DNA from: Rhodothermales bacterium
Lineage (GTDB): Bacteria > Bacteroidota > Rhodothermia > Rhodothermales > JANQRZ01
DNA: 64,000 nucleotides
Direction of reading: 5' to 3'
NCBI GenBank assembly: GCA_039944855.1
Contig: JBDUXZ010000029.1
Span: 160,351-224,350 of the forward strand
Shown here: positions 23,420 through 33,383 of the stretch, in pieces
How the letters are laid out: every line of letters begins with the position of its first letter
Position numbering within the stretch: position 1 is the stretch's first letter
Notes under the pieces: model-generated
Databases searched by the model: none
The model's input: only the letters and a program-made list of their open reading frames with translations
Told to the model about the DNA's origin: nothing
Program-made: the position numbers and the translations under genes

Positions 23420-24196
23420 ATGAACGTCGAAGTCTACCTCACCGCTAGCTCCGCCACCGAAGACGACCTGAAAGGGAAGTCCGTCATCGTCGTGGACGTG
23501 CTCCGCGCCTGCTCCACGATCGTGACCGCGCTGAACCACGGCGCGCGGGCCGTCATCCCCGTGGCCGACATGGCCGAGGCGAGCCGGATCGGCGCGCACA
23601 TGGGCACGACGAGCCTGCTCGGCGGCGAGCGGAGCGGGACGAAGATCGACGGCTACGCGCTCGGCAACTCCCCCGAGGAGTACACGCCCGAGGCCGTGCA
23701 GGGCAAGACCGTCGTGCTCAACACGTCGAACGGGACGCGGGCGGTGACGCAGGCGCGCGGCGCGGCCGAGATCGCGATCGGCTGCTTCCTGAATGTGAGC
23801 AAGGTGATCGAGTTCGCGTGGAAGGCCGAGCACGAGGTCGTCATCCTCTGCGCCGGCTCCGACGACCGCGTCGCGCTCGAGGACATCCTCTGCGCCGGTC
23901 TCATCCTGAATCAGCTCTGGTCCGACGGCGAGCACCACGAGCGCTCCGACGCCGCCCACATCGCGCTCTCGCTCTACGCCTACGACAAAGACGACCTCAC
24001 GAACGCGCTGATGCGGAGCAACCACGCGCAGCGCCTGATCGAGCTCGGCTTCGAGGACGACGTCCGCTACTGCGCCCGCGTCGACGCGCTCCCGCTGCTG
24101 CCGATTTACCGCGACAGTCGCCTCGTCCTCGCCGACCCCTCGGCCGCCGCGTACTCGTCGAAGACGGTCCCGTCCGAGGCGCCGACCGAGACCTGA
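23420..24196 (+). CDS. comB: 2-phosphosulfolactate phosphatase family (ComB)
   Basis: The 258-residue Mg-dependent ComB-fold phosphatase hydrolyses 2-phosphosulfolactate to sulfolactate in coenzyme M-making archaea. The N-terminal VIVVDVLRACSTIVTALNHGA is the family signature, with LLGGERSGTKIDGYALGNSP and LNTSNGTRAV further on. Bacteria such as this one lack coenzyme M, so its role is probably sulfolactate formation as a compatible solute or an unrelated phosphatase step. No comA or comC homologue is seen nearby. It lies between gcvT and ftsK with its own leader (TTTCCGGCTCAC before ATG 23420). Confidence 0.9.
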   Translation: MNVEVYLTASSATEDDLKGKSVIVVDVLRACSTIVTALNHGARAVIPVADMAEASRIGAHMGTTSLLGGERSGTKIDGYALGNSPEEYTPEAVQGKTVVLNTSNGTRAVTQARGAAEIAIGCFLNVSKVIEFAWKAEHEVVILCAGSDDRVALEDILCAGLILNQLWSDGEHHERSDAAHIALSLYAYDKDDLTNALMRSNHAQRLIELGFEDDVRYCARVDALPLLPIYRDSRLVLADPSAAAYSSKTVPSEAPTET

Positions 24197-24248
24197 TCGC
24201 TCCGGCGTAACGCTGCGCGGCGGATTCCTCCGCGCGATTCGCCGCCCG

Positions 24249-24256
24249 TATATTCC
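24249..24256 (+). promoter_or_regulatory. Putative -7 element (TATATTCC) before ftsK
   Basis: CCCGTATATTCCGG lies 59 bases before the ftsK GTG, almost identical to the dxs element (CCCGTATATTTGTCC). Confidence 0.5.
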
Positions 24257-24307
24257 GGGGTCCAGGCCGCCTCCGGCCGCACTCTTTCGGATCGACCGAC
24301 CCCCCAC

Positions 24308-26854
24308 GTGAGCCGATCCTCGACTCGCTCCTCCACGAAAAGCAAGAAGCGGCGCTCTCCCAAGCGCGACGCCGCCCTCGTCTCCAGTCAGCGCAAGACC
24401 GAGGTGTTCGGGCTCGTCCTCATGGCCCTCGCCCTCCTGCTGACGCTCGCGCTCGTCACCTACGACCCGGCCGACGACGCCCTCGCCCGCTCGTTCTCGT
24501 GGGCCGACGCGCTCGACCCGCGCGGGAACCAGGCCGACAACGCCCTCGGCCTCGTCGGCGCGACGCTCGCCTACGGGCTGATCCCTCGCCTCCTCGGCTA
24601 CCCCATCGTCCTCCTCACCGTGCTCCTCGGCGCGTGGGGCTACGTGTTCTTCCGCCGCCGCACGACGGTCTTCCTCCCGCTCCTCAGCGGCCTCGCCGTC
24701 GTCGTCACGCTCCTCGCCTCGACGTTCTTCGGCTGGTTCGCGGACGGCGCGGGCTCTGCCCTGACCCTCTGGAGCGGCGACGTCGGGCTCGGCGTGGCTG
24801 GGTGGATGCAGCAGGTGTTCGGCGCCGTCGGCTCGTTCATCCTCCTCACGCTCGCCGCCCTCGTCACCCTCCTCCTCATCGTCGACCACGACATCCAGGT
24901 CACGCTCGATCGGTTCGAGGAGTTCGTCGCCTCCGTCCGCGGACGGACGCACGAGCGGTGGATCGATGCGAAGGCGGCGCACGCCGAGCGCGCCGAGGCC
25001 CGCGCCGCCGTCCTCGCCGAGCGCCGGCAGGAGCGCGAGGCGAAGCAGCGCGAGCGGCTGAAGCAGGAGAAGGAGCGGGCCGCGCGGAAGAAAGCTGACC
25101 GCAAGGAGGAGGCGAAACCCGTCCGCGCCGAAGAACCGGCGCGGCCCGAACCTCGGCCGGAGCCAAAGCGGGTCGCCCCGCCGCCGCCCTCCCCCGCCCC
25201 GCCCGACGATGACGACGTGCTCGACGACCTGATCGCCGAGCGCCGGGCGCAGCCGAAGCCCGAGACCGCCCGCGCCGAGCCGACGCTCCACGTGCAGGGA
25301 CCCGTGCAGGAGGCCGCCGGCGACCTCGAAGCCCGCCACAAGCAGGCCGAGGCCGCCACCCTCCCCTACGACTTCCCGCCGAGCGACCTCATGGACGAGC
25401 CAGACACCTCGGCGGGCGTCGACTACGACGAGATCGAGGACAACAAGCAGGTGCTCCTCGACAAGCTGGAGACGTACAAAGTCGAGATCACCGAGATCAA
25501 CGCTGTCGTCGGCCCGACGGTGACGCGGTACGAGTTGACGCCGGCACCGGGCGTCCGCATCAGCCGGATCACCGCGCTCGAAGACGACCTCGCGATGGCG
25601 ATGGCCGCGCCCGGCATCCGCATCCTCGCCCCGATCCCCGGAAAGTCAGCGATCGGCGTCGAGATCCCGAACCGCCACCGCGAGCTCGTCCGGCTCCGCA
25701 GCGTGCTCGCCACGGCACGGTTCACGGATGCGAAGATGGAGCTGCCCGTCGCCCTTGGCAAGAACATCCAGGGCGAGGTGAGCATCGAGGACCTCTCGAA
25801 GATGCCGCACCTCCTCATCGCGGGCGCGACCGGCGCGGGCAAATCCGTAGGGCTCAACGGCCTCGTCATCGGCCTCCTCTACGCCTGCCGACCGACCGAT
25901 CTCAAGTTTGTGATGATCGACCCGAAGAAGATCGAGCTCGGGCCGTACCAGCAGTTGCTCGACCACTACATCGCGATGCCGGAGGACGCCGAGGACCCGA
26001 TCATCACCGATTTCCACCAGGCCGCCGCCGTGCTGAAGTCGTGCGAGCGCGAGATGGAGGACCGCTACGACCTCCTCGCCGAAGCTGGCGTGCGCGGCAT
26101 CCGCGAGTACAACGAGAAGGTCCGCACCGGCGGGCTCCCGCCCGAGGACGATCACCGCCACCTCCCCTACATCGTCGTCATCATCGACGAATTGGCGGAT
26201 CTCATGATGACGAGCGGCAAAGAGGTCGAGCCGCCGATCGCGCGGCTCGCGCAGATGGCCCGCGCCGTCGGCATCCACCTCGTCCTCGCCACGCAGCGGC
26301 CGAGCGTCGACGTCATCACGGGCCTCATCAAAGCCAACTTCCCGTCCCGCATCGCCTTCCAGACCTCGTCGAAGATCGACTCGCGGACGATCCTCGACTC
26401 CGGCGGCGCGCAGCAGCTCGTCGGCAACGGCGACCTGCTCTACATGAACGGGAGCCGGATGGAGCGGCTGCAGGGACCGTACGTCTCGAACGACGAGATC
26501 GAGCGGATCGTGACGTTCATCGGCGGGCAGAAAGGCGCCGGGCCGTATCTCCTCCCGCCGATGAGTACGGAGGAGGATAGCGTGCTCGGCCCGACGAGCG
26601 AAGAGGACCGCGACGAGTTGTTCTCGGACGCGGCGAAGGTGATCGTTCGCAGCCAGCAGGGCTCGGTCTCGCTGCTCCAGCGGAAGCTCTCGGTTGGCTA
26701 CACACGGGCGGCGCGGATCGTGGACCAGCTCGAAGACGCCGGCATCGTCGGCCCTTTCGAGGGCTCGAAGGCGCGCGCTGTGCTCGTGGCGGATGAACAC
26801 GGACTCGACCTGCTGCTCAACGGTGAACCAGAAGAGCTAGAAGATGAAGAGTAG
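24308..26854 (+). CDS. ftsK: DNA translocase FtsK
   Basis: Pumps chromosomal DNA through the closing septum and activates dimer resolution. The 848 residues from GTG 24308 comprise an N-terminal domain of about four membrane helices (residues ~33-210, for example VFGLVLMALALLLTLALVTY). A charged Ala/Glu/Lys and proline-rich linker (~230-365) follows. The motor has Walker A GATGAGKSVGLNG and Walker B VVIIDELADLMM. The C-terminal winged-helix gamma domain (SQQGSVSLLQRKLSVGYTRAA) reads KOPS sites. The linker is short compared with E. coli. Its last 11 bases overlap purK. Confidence 0.97.
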   Translation: MSRSSTRSSTKSKKRRSPKRDAALVSSQRKTEVFGLVLMALALLLTLALVTYDPADDALARSFSWADALDPRGNQADNALGLVGATLAYGLIPRLLGYPIVLLTVLLGAWGYVFFRRRTTVFLPLLSGLAVVVTLLASTFFGWFADGAGSALTLWSGDVGLGVAGWMQQVFGAVGSFILLTLAALVTLLLIVDHDIQVTLDRFEEFVASVRGRTHERWIDAKAAHAERAEARAAVLAERRQEREAKQRERLKQEKERAARKKADRKEEAKPVRAEEPARPEPRPEPKRVAPPPPSPAPPDDDDVLDDLIAERRAQPKPETARAEPTLHVQGPVQEAAGDLEARHKQAEAATLPYDFPPSDLMDEPDTSAGVDYDEIEDNKQVLLDKLETYKVEITEINAVVGPTVTRYELTPAPGVRISRITALEDDLAMAMAAPGIRILAPIPGKSAIGVEIPNRHRELVRLRSVLATARFTDAKMELPVALGKNIQGEVSIEDLSKMPHLLIAGATGAGKSVGLNGLVIGLLYACRPTDLKFVMIDPKKIELGPYQQLLDHYIAMPEDAEDPIITDFHQAAAVLKSCEREMEDRYDLLAEAGVRGIREYNEKVRTGGLPPEDDHRHLPYIVVIIDELADLMMTSGKEVEPPIARLAQMARAVGIHLVLATQRPSVDVITGLIKANFPSRIAFQTSSKIDSRTILDSGGAQQLVGNGDLLYMNGSRMERLQGPYVSNDEIERIVTFIGGQKGAGPYLLPPMSTEEDSVLGPTSEEDRDELFSDAAKVIVRSQQGSVSLLQRKLSVGYTRAARIVDQLEDAGIVGPFEGSKARAVLVADEHGLDLLLNGEPEELEDEE

Positions 26855-28022
26855 GTCGATGGCGGAGCCGACCGTCGCTCGCTCCGGGCTCGCGCACTTC
26901 CCCACGCTCGGCATCCTCGGCGGCGGCCAGCTCGGCCGGATGACGGCGCTCGCCGCGATCCCCCTCGGCATCCGCGTCCGCTTCCTCGTCCCGAAGCCGT
27001 CCGCGTCCGTCGCCGGCCTCGGCGAGGTCACCGTCGGCGATTGGACCGACCGCGATGTGCTCCGCGACTGGGCCGCCGACTGCGACGCGATCACCGTCGA
27101 GAGCGAGTGGGCACCGGCCGACGTCCTCGCCGAGGTGCTGCCCGAGCGTACGGCGCTGTGGCCGTCGCCCGACACGCTCCGCCTCATCCGCGACAAAGGA
27201 GTGCAAAAACGCACCCTCCGCGACGCCGGCCTGCCCGTCCCCGACTTCCACTGCTGCCCGACGCTCGACGACGCGCTCGCCACGGCCGAGGCCTTCGGCT
27301 ACCCCGTCGTCGTCAAGAAATACCGCGGCTCGTACGACGGCTACGGCAACGCCACGGCCCGCACACCCGACGACCTCCGCGCCGCGTGGTCTGAGTTGAG
27401 CGATGACGATGGCGCGCTCGTCGAAGCGTGGGTGACCTTTCGGCAGGAGCTGACCGTGCTCGTCGCCCGCCATCCCGACGGCTCGCACGTCACCTACCCC
27501 ATCGCGTACACCGAGCAGCGCGACCACCGATGTCACGCCGTCGTCGTCCCGGCCGAGGTGTCGGAGGCAACGGCCGAGGAAGCCCGGCGCATCGGGCTCG
27601 AAGCCGTGAAAACCGTCGGCGGCGTCGGGATCACGGCGGTGGAAGTGTTCGAGACCGAGGCGGGCGAGATCCTCGTCAACGAGCTCGCGCCGCGCCCGCA
27701 CAACACGGGGCACTACACGATCGAGGCCTGCCCCGCGTCGCAATTCGAGAACCACGCCCGCGCCGTGCTCGGCCTCCCCCTCGGCGACCCATCTCTCCGC
27801 GTGCCCGTCGCCGTGATGGTCAACGTGCTCGGCCACCGCGAAGCCCGCCCCGAGCCGAACGGCCTCGCCGACGCGCTCGCCGTGCCGGGCGTCGGCGTGC
27901 ACCTCTACGGCAAGGGCCGCGTCCGCCCGAACCGGAAGATGGGCCACGTCACCGCGACCGGCACCGACCCCGCCGAGACCCGTGCCCGCGCCGAGCGCGC
28001 TGCCGGCCTCATCCACCTCTGA
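26844..28022 (+). CDS. purK: N5-carboxyaminoimidazole ribonucleotide synthase
   Basis: ATP-grasp enzyme that carboxylates AIR with bicarbonate to N5-CAIR in purine synthesis. The 392 residues include [21 protein letters not shown] (N-terminal nucleotide fold), [16 protein letters not shown] (ATP-grasp lysine loop) and [18 protein letters not shown] (substrate/metal site). The ATG at 26844 overlaps ftsK by 11 bases; the next ATG (26859) lies just past the ftsK stop and gives an equally plausible start. The adjacent purE supplies the next step, so the pair forms a purKE unit, inverted relative to the common purEK order. Confidence 0.96.
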   Translation: MKSRSMAEPTVARSGLAHFPTLGILGGGQLGRMTALAAIPLGIRVRFLVPKPSASVAGLGEVTVGDWTDRDVLRDWAADCDAITVESEWAPADVLAEVLPERTALWPSPDTLRLIRDKGVQKRTLRDAGLPVPDFHCCPTLDDALATAEAFGYPVVVKKYRGSYDGYGNATARTPDDLRAAWSELSDDDGALVEAWVTFRQELTVLVARHPDGSHVTYPIAYTEQRDHRCHAVVVPAEVSEATAEEARRIGLEAVKTVGGVGITAVEVFETEAGEILVNELAPRPHNTGHYTIEACPASQFENHARAVLGLPLGDPSLRVPVAVMVNVLGHREARPEPNGLADALAVPGVGVHLYGKGRVRPNRKMGHVTATGTDPAETRARAERAAGLIHL

Positions 28023-28033
28023 CCCCTCATCGT

Positions 28034-28528
<495 letters not shown>

Positions 28529-28529
28529 C

Positions 28530-28557
28530 GTAGAGCCGCAGCATGCTGCGGCTCTAC
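28530..28557. repeat. 28-base perfect palindrome between convergent genes
   Basis: The half-site GTAGAGCCGCAGCA is followed directly by its exact reverse complement, centred on GCATGC. It starts two bases after the purE stop, before the convergent GWxTD gene. No T-tract follows on either strand. It could block read-through or be a copy of an interspersed element. Confidence 0.8.
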
Positions 28558-28577
28558 CATTGCCCCGACGGTTACAC

Positions 28578-31010
28578 CTACTCTAGGTACAGGTCGCTCG
28601 TGCGTTCGGCGGTGCGGCCGGTGAGCGTGTCGCGGACGCGGAGCGTGAGCGTGTACAGCCCTGGCTCCTGCCCCGCCGCGTCGAGGATCGTGTATGTCGC
28701 ATCGTCCGGCCCCGTCCCGCCGGCTTCGAACTCGACCGACACGCCGCCGTCGTCCCCGCCGAAGATGTTCTTGGCGAGCTTCGCGATGCCCGACGACGTG
28801 TCCTTCGGCTTGAGCGTCACCTCGACGGCGTACTGGTTCTGCCCCTCGGCGTTCTCATCGAGGTTATAGGTCTCGAAGTAGAGGTAGATCGGCTGCTCGT
28901 TGCTGAACACGCTCCACGGCGCGGGCTGGATGATGACGTCGCCCCGCCGGACGCGCCCGCCGCTGACACCGTTCTCGCCCGCCTCGAAGTCTTCCTCGAC
29001 CTGATACGCCAGCATGAGGTCGCTCACGGCGAGCCGGTCGCCGCCGAAGTCTGGCACGTCAACCGTGCGGCGCTGCGCGGCTTCGGCCCCACCGCCCGCC
29101 GTCTCGAACTCGACCGACACCGTCGCCGGGCCGGGCGCGGCCGTCATCGGCTGCGTATCGGTCCACAGCGTGGCTTCCTCGAAGGACACGACCTGCGACG
29201 TTTTGAGGCCGTAGAGCGTCCGCCGCCGCTCGACGGTAATGTCACGGTCGTCGTTGATGAGGAAGGCGCCGGTCTTCACCGTCAGCGGGACGAGGTCACC
29301 GCTGAGGTCGGCGCTCTCGCCGAGCGGGATGCCATAGTGAACGTAAAGGTCGGCCTGGCCGCCCTCACCCTTGAACGTCGTCACGACGTAGGGAATGCGC
29401 ACGTCGCGGCCCGGCGGGCGGTACTCGTAGCGCTCGGGCGTCTCGCGGAAGGTCTCGCGCGCGATCATCTCGTAGTCCATCTTCTCGACGAACCCGGCCG
29501 AGACGTCGGCGAAGAAGTCGGCGGGCGGCGAGTAGAGCCGGTACTCCCCGTTTCGCAGCGGGTCCTCGAAGACGAACTTAAAGTCGCCGTAGTCCCACAC
29601 GTTGAAGAGGTTCGAGCGGTCGGCCATGTCGAAGCGCTCGCCGAACTGCCGGCCCGACTCCACCTCCTGTGCAGCGACGTTGAGGCCAAAGCCGGTGATG
29701 ACCTCGCCGAAGTCGCCGGTCATCGTGACGTCGGAGAGCGGCGGGCCGTAGCGGACGAGGAGCCGGCCGCGCTGCGTGTGCCAGCCCCGGAGGTCGATCT
29801 CCGGCGCGGCGTAAAGGAGGTCAGCGTGGACGAGGCGGGCGTAGTGCTCCAACTTCCGCTCGTTGAAGGGTGTGAGGTAGCGCGGATTCTGGCTCGTCCA
29901 GAAGCGCGAGGCGAAGCCGACGGGGTCCTCGGCGTAGCGCTGCTGGTCGTCGTCGTTGAGGATGAGCGTGAGGTCGTCGAAGTCCGCCCGCTCCTCCGCG
30001 CTCATGAACTCGAACGCCTCCTCAAAACTCTTCGCCGCGGCATCGCTGCGGCCGATCCGCTGGTTGGCCAGGCCGAGGTAGGCCCACGTCTGCGGGTCCT
30101 CGGGGAAGAAGATGTACATCCGCTCCAGCACGCCGAGCGCCTCGGCGTAGGCCTCATTGAGCGTATGAATCCGCATCAGATGGTCGTAGACGGGACGGCG
30201 GCGCGGGTCGTACTGGAGCGCTTTTTCGAGGTGGCCGATGGCCGCGGCGTAGGCTGCGTCGGCGCGGCTGCTGAGGTCGAGCACGCCGGCCCCCTGCGCC
30301 TGCAGCTTCGCTACGTCGAAGCGGTCCGTGAGGTCGATGGCATCGGCGTCGCCGAAGGCGGCCCTCGTTTCGAGGCTGCTGGCGGCCTCGGGGTCCTCGA
30401 AGAGCGTTTGCGAGCCGAGTTGCCCCTCCGCCTCGAACCCGAGCCCGTTCTCGTCGGTGCGATTGAGTTCGGAGCGAGCGAGGTCGAGCGTCGGAAGCGC
30501 AATCGCGTTGCGGTACTGCCAGAAGTCGCGGATAAACGACGCGCCGAGTTCTTCGTGCGCGAACGCATTCGTCGAGTCGACCGAGAGGATCTGCTCGGCG
30601 ATCGCGCGCCGCTGCTGCTGCTGGATGAGCTCGGCGAGGTTGTTCCACGACGGGAGCCGGAGCTGCTGGAGCTCGGCCACCATGTATTCGATGTTGTCCG
30701 GGTCGAGCTTCCGCGCCTGCCGGATTGACCGGCCCGCTTCGCCTTTGTCGAAGAGCGGCGACTCGTAGTACACCCGCGAGAGCATGTAGTACGCCTCGGC
30801 GTTCGTGCCGTCCTTTTCGATGGCGCGCTCGAAGGCGGCCTTGGCGATGTCGAAGCGGTCGTCGCGGAAGGCTTCGATGCCCTCCTCCAACGAACGCTGC
30901 GACGCGTCGCTGACGACGGCGGGGCTCGCGTCGTCCTGCGCGGAGACGGGGGCCGTCCCCATCGCGAGGGCAGCCAGCAAGAGGGAGAACGTGAGGGCTC
31001 GCTGTGTCAT
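28578..31010 (-). CDS. GWxTD domain protein with TPR-like N-terminus
   Basis: The 810-residue exported protein has signal [18 protein letters not shown]. Residues ~35-130 and ~255-345 form TPR-like helical repeats ([56 protein letters not shown]). Residues ~365-480 are the GWxTD domain, with its name motif here as [17 protein letters not shown] (T kept, D replaced by Q). The C-terminal ~300 residues are beta-rich. The GWxTD family is common in Acidobacteria and the FCB group and has no established biochemical function. It is followed on the same strand by nothing for 50 bases and preceded by a paralogue at 31099. Confidence 0.85.
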   Translation of the reverse strand: MTQRALTFSLLLAALAMGTAPVSAQDDASPAVVSDASQRSLEEGIEAFRDDRFDIAKAAFERAIEKDGTNAEAYYMLSRVYYESPLFDKGEAGRSIRQARKLDPDNIEYMVAELQQLRLPSWNNLAELIQQQQRRAIAEQILSVDSTNAFAHEELGASFIRDFWQYRNAIALPTLDLARSELNRTDENGLGFEAEGQLGSQTLFEDPEAASSLETRAAFGDADAIDLTDRFDVAKLQAQGAGVLDLSSRADAAYAAAIGHLEKALQYDPRRRPVYDHLMRIHTLNEAYAEALGVLERMYIFFPEDPQTWAYLGLANQRIGRSDAAAKSFEEAFEFMSAEERADFDDLTLILNDDDQQRYAEDPVGFASRFWTSQNPRYLTPFNERKLEHYARLVHADLLYAAPEIDLRGWHTQRGRLLVRYGPPLSDVTMTGDFGEVITGFGLNVAAQEVESGRQFGERFDMADRSNLFNVWDYGDFKFVFEDPLRNGEYRLYSPPADFFADVSAGFVEKMDYEMIARETFRETPERYEYRPPGRDVRIPYVVTTFKGEGGQADLYVHYGIPLGESADLSGDLVPLTVKTGAFLINDDRDITVERRRTLYGLKTSQVVSFEEATLWTDTQPMTAAPGPATVSVEFETAGGGAEAAQRRTVDVPDFGGDRLAVSDLMLAYQVEEDFEAGENGVSGGRVRRGDVIIQPAPWSVFSNEQPIYLYFETYNLDENAEGQNQYAVEVTLKPKDTSSGIAKLAKNIFGGDDGGVSVEFEAGGTGPDDATYTILDAAGQEPGLYTLTLRVRDTLTGRTAERTSDLYLE

Positions 31011-31098
31011 CGGTTACCTGCGTAAATGGGGACCACTCGGCGGCGTAACACGCAGCGCAACGGGGCTGTTCCGCCCCGAAAGACGGTGCGCGCTGCCG

Positions 31099-33156
31099 CT
31101 ATTCAAGAAACAGTTCGGCGCTCCGGATTAGTGCCTCGCCGGTGACGCGGTCACGGAGGCGGAGTGTGAGGACGTAGGGGCCGGGCGCCTGCCGGCTCGC
31201 GTCGAGCACGACGTACTCGCTGAGGTCGGGGCCACGCGCGCTCCCCTCGAACTCGACGGCGACGCCGCGCTCGCGGCTTCCGAAGAGGTCCCGTGCCCAG
31301 CGTGCGAGCCCCGTCGCCGTCTCCTTCGGTCGGAGGGCGACCTCGACGGCGTAGCGGTTGAACCCGTCGTCGGCCGGAGCGAGGGCGTACCCTTCGAGGT
31401 AGAGAAAGATCGGCTGGTCTGTGGCGAACACGCCCCACGGCGCGGGCTCGATGTGATAGCCATTCCGCATCGTCCCGCCCGTCGCTATTCCGTCCGCCTC
31501 TTCGATGGCGTAGGCGAGGAGGAGGTCGCTGGCGCTGAACCCGCCGGCCGCGTAATCGGGCAGCACGAGCGGTTCGCGGCGGAACCCGAGCGGCCCATCC
31601 GCGCCCTGCTCGAACTCGACCGCGAGTTCGTACGCACCGGGCGCGGCCTGCAACGCGACGCCGCCAGTCCACAGCCGCGTGTCGTCGAACGTCCGCACGT
31701 CCGCCGAGCGAATCGTCCCGTCCGCGCGGCGGCGCTCGGCGACGATCCGGCCGTCGGCGTCGAGGAGGAACGCCCCGCTGCGGAGGCCCGCGCGCGTCCC
31801 CTCCTGTTCGACCGGCACGCCGTAGCGGACGAGCACGTCGACGCCGCCGCGCTCGCCTCGGAATGTGGTGGCGAGGAACGGGAAGCCGACGCGGGCGGGC
31901 GGCGCGTAGTCGAACCGCTCGGGCGTCCGGTTCATCAGGCTGCGCGCGCGCGTGACCTCGTCCTCGCCCTTCGCCGAGCTCCAGAACTCGTAGTCGCCGC
32001 CGCGAAAGGCGTCTTCGAAGAGGAGCGTGAAGTCGTCGTAGACCCAGCGGTTATACCGACTAAAGTCGCGGGCGACGACGTCATTGCTGAGCCACGTGAC
32101 TTCGGTGCGCGGCAGCCCGTAGCGGACGGCAACTTCGCCTTTCGTAGACTCCCAGCCGCGCCGCCCGGTTTGCGTGTCGGCAAAGAGGAGGTCGGCGAGG
32201 GCGAGGCGGGCGATGTGCTCCAGCTTCCGCTCGTTCTGCGGCGTGAGGAGGCGCGGGTCGTTGCGCTGCCAGAACCGGCGCGTGACCGTAGCGGAATCGG
32301 CGGCGAAGGCTTCGGCCTCGTCCCGGTCGAGGAGCAGGGCGACGCTCTCGAACGCACGGCGTTGCGCGTCCGGCATCGCCGCGAGGGCGCGAGCAAACGT
32401 CGTGTCGGCTTCGGTGACCTGTCTGGTTCGGTAGAGTCCAAGCCCGAGGAAGAGGTCGGCGTCGGGGTCGGTGGGGCGGGCGGCTTTCATGGCGCGGGCC
32501 GCGTCGAGCAGGCCGGCGTCATCGCGGGCGGCGGCATGCGTGCGGAGGCGGAGGCGGTGCGCCGCGGCACGGTCGGGCTCGGTAGCGAGAGCGTGGGCGA
32601 GGTGGTCGCGGCTGCGGCGGAGGGCGCGGTTGGCGGCCCCGCTCATCCCCCGCTCGGCGTCGGTGTCCCACCCGCCGCGCCGGTCGGCGAGGCTGCGGCG
32701 CCAGTCGAACTCGAGGAAGTAGGCGAGCGCGCGCTCCTCGTGGGCCGGCGCGCTCGTCGAGTCGAGCGCGAGGATGCGGCGGGCGAGTGTCGCGCGGCGG
32801 CTGTCGGCCATGCTGAACGCCCGCTCCTCGGACAGCTCGTGCTGGAGCTGGCGGAGCCGGGTTTCGAGATAGCGCGGGTTCTGCGGATCGGCGGCGACGG
32901 CGCGCTCGGCGTGGCGGCGGGCGAGGCGCTCGTCGTGCAGCGGCCCGTCGAGGTAAAGCAGCGCCAGCAGGTGGTTCGCCTCGCCGTTCCGACGGTCCCG
33001 CGCGACCACATCATTCAGCAGGGCGGCGGCTTCGTCGAACGCGCCTTCTTGGTACGCGGCGACGGCTTCGGCCAGCGGCCCGTCCGCCCCGCCCCGTGGC
33101 TGCGCGAGGGCGGCCACGGGCGTCAGCACCGCGAGGATGAGGAGGCAGCAGCGCAT
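31099..33156 (-). CDS. GWxTD-like paralogue with TPR-like N-terminus
   Basis: The 685-residue exported protein starts at ATG 33156 (signal CCLLILAVLTPVAALAQ). The architecture is that of the gene at 28578: TPR-like repeats (LAEAVAAYQEGAFDEAAALL, NGEANHLLALLYLDGPLHDE, AHEERALAYFLEFDW), then RYGLP-type GWxTD (RRGWESTKGEVAVRYGLP, motif decayed to GWEST), then a beta-rich C-terminus. Shared signatures such as LTPQNERKLEHIARLALADLLFA and LFGSRERGVAVEFEG show that the pair arose by duplication. It is 88 bases upstream of the other copy on the same strand, so probably one operon and perhaps one complex. The function is unknown. Confidence 0.8.
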   Translation of the reverse strand: MRCCLLILAVLTPVAALAQPRGGADGPLAEAVAAYQEGAFDEAAALLNDVVARDRRNGEANHLLALLYLDGPLHDERLARRHAERAVAADPQNPRYLETRLRQLQHELSEERAFSMADSRRATLARRILALDSTSAPAHEERALAYFLEFDWRRSLADRRGGWDTDAERGMSGAANRALRRSRDHLAHALATEPDRAAAHRLRLRTHAAARDDAGLLDAARAMKAARPTDPDADLFLGLGLYRTRQVTEADTTFARALAAMPDAQRRAFESVALLLDRDEAEAFAADSATVTRRFWQRNDPRLLTPQNERKLEHIARLALADLLFADTQTGRRGWESTKGEVAVRYGLPRTEVTWLSNDVVARDFSRYNRWVYDDFTLLFEDAFRGGDYEFWSSAKGEDEVTRARSLMNRTPERFDYAPPARVGFPFLATTFRGERGGVDVLVRYGVPVEQEGTRAGLRSGAFLLDADGRIVAERRRADGTIRSADVRTFDDTRLWTGGVALQAAPGAYELAVEFEQGADGPLGFRREPLVLPDYAAGGFSASDLLLAYAIEEADGIATGGTMRNGYHIEPAPWGVFATDQPIFLYLEGYALAPADDGFNRYAVEVALRPKETATGLARWARDLFGSRERGVAVEFEGSARGPDLSEYVVLDASRQAPGPYVLTLRLRDRVTGEALIRSAELFLE

Positions 33157-33383
33157 GGGCGGACGGTGGAGGTCGGGATAGTATACGATCCCCCGCTTCG
33201 CGCCCGATGTCAAGCCACCCGTCCCGAACGGTCGCACGGCGACGCAGAAGTGCACGCAGCGGTGCCCCAGTGGTTCGTACTGTTTCCTTCGACTGCTCTG
33301 CATCGGACCTCCTCTTCAGAATGGTTACTTTGATGCCTGCCGCGGCGGCACCTTGATTGCCGCCTCCGCCTCTTGCACTGCGT

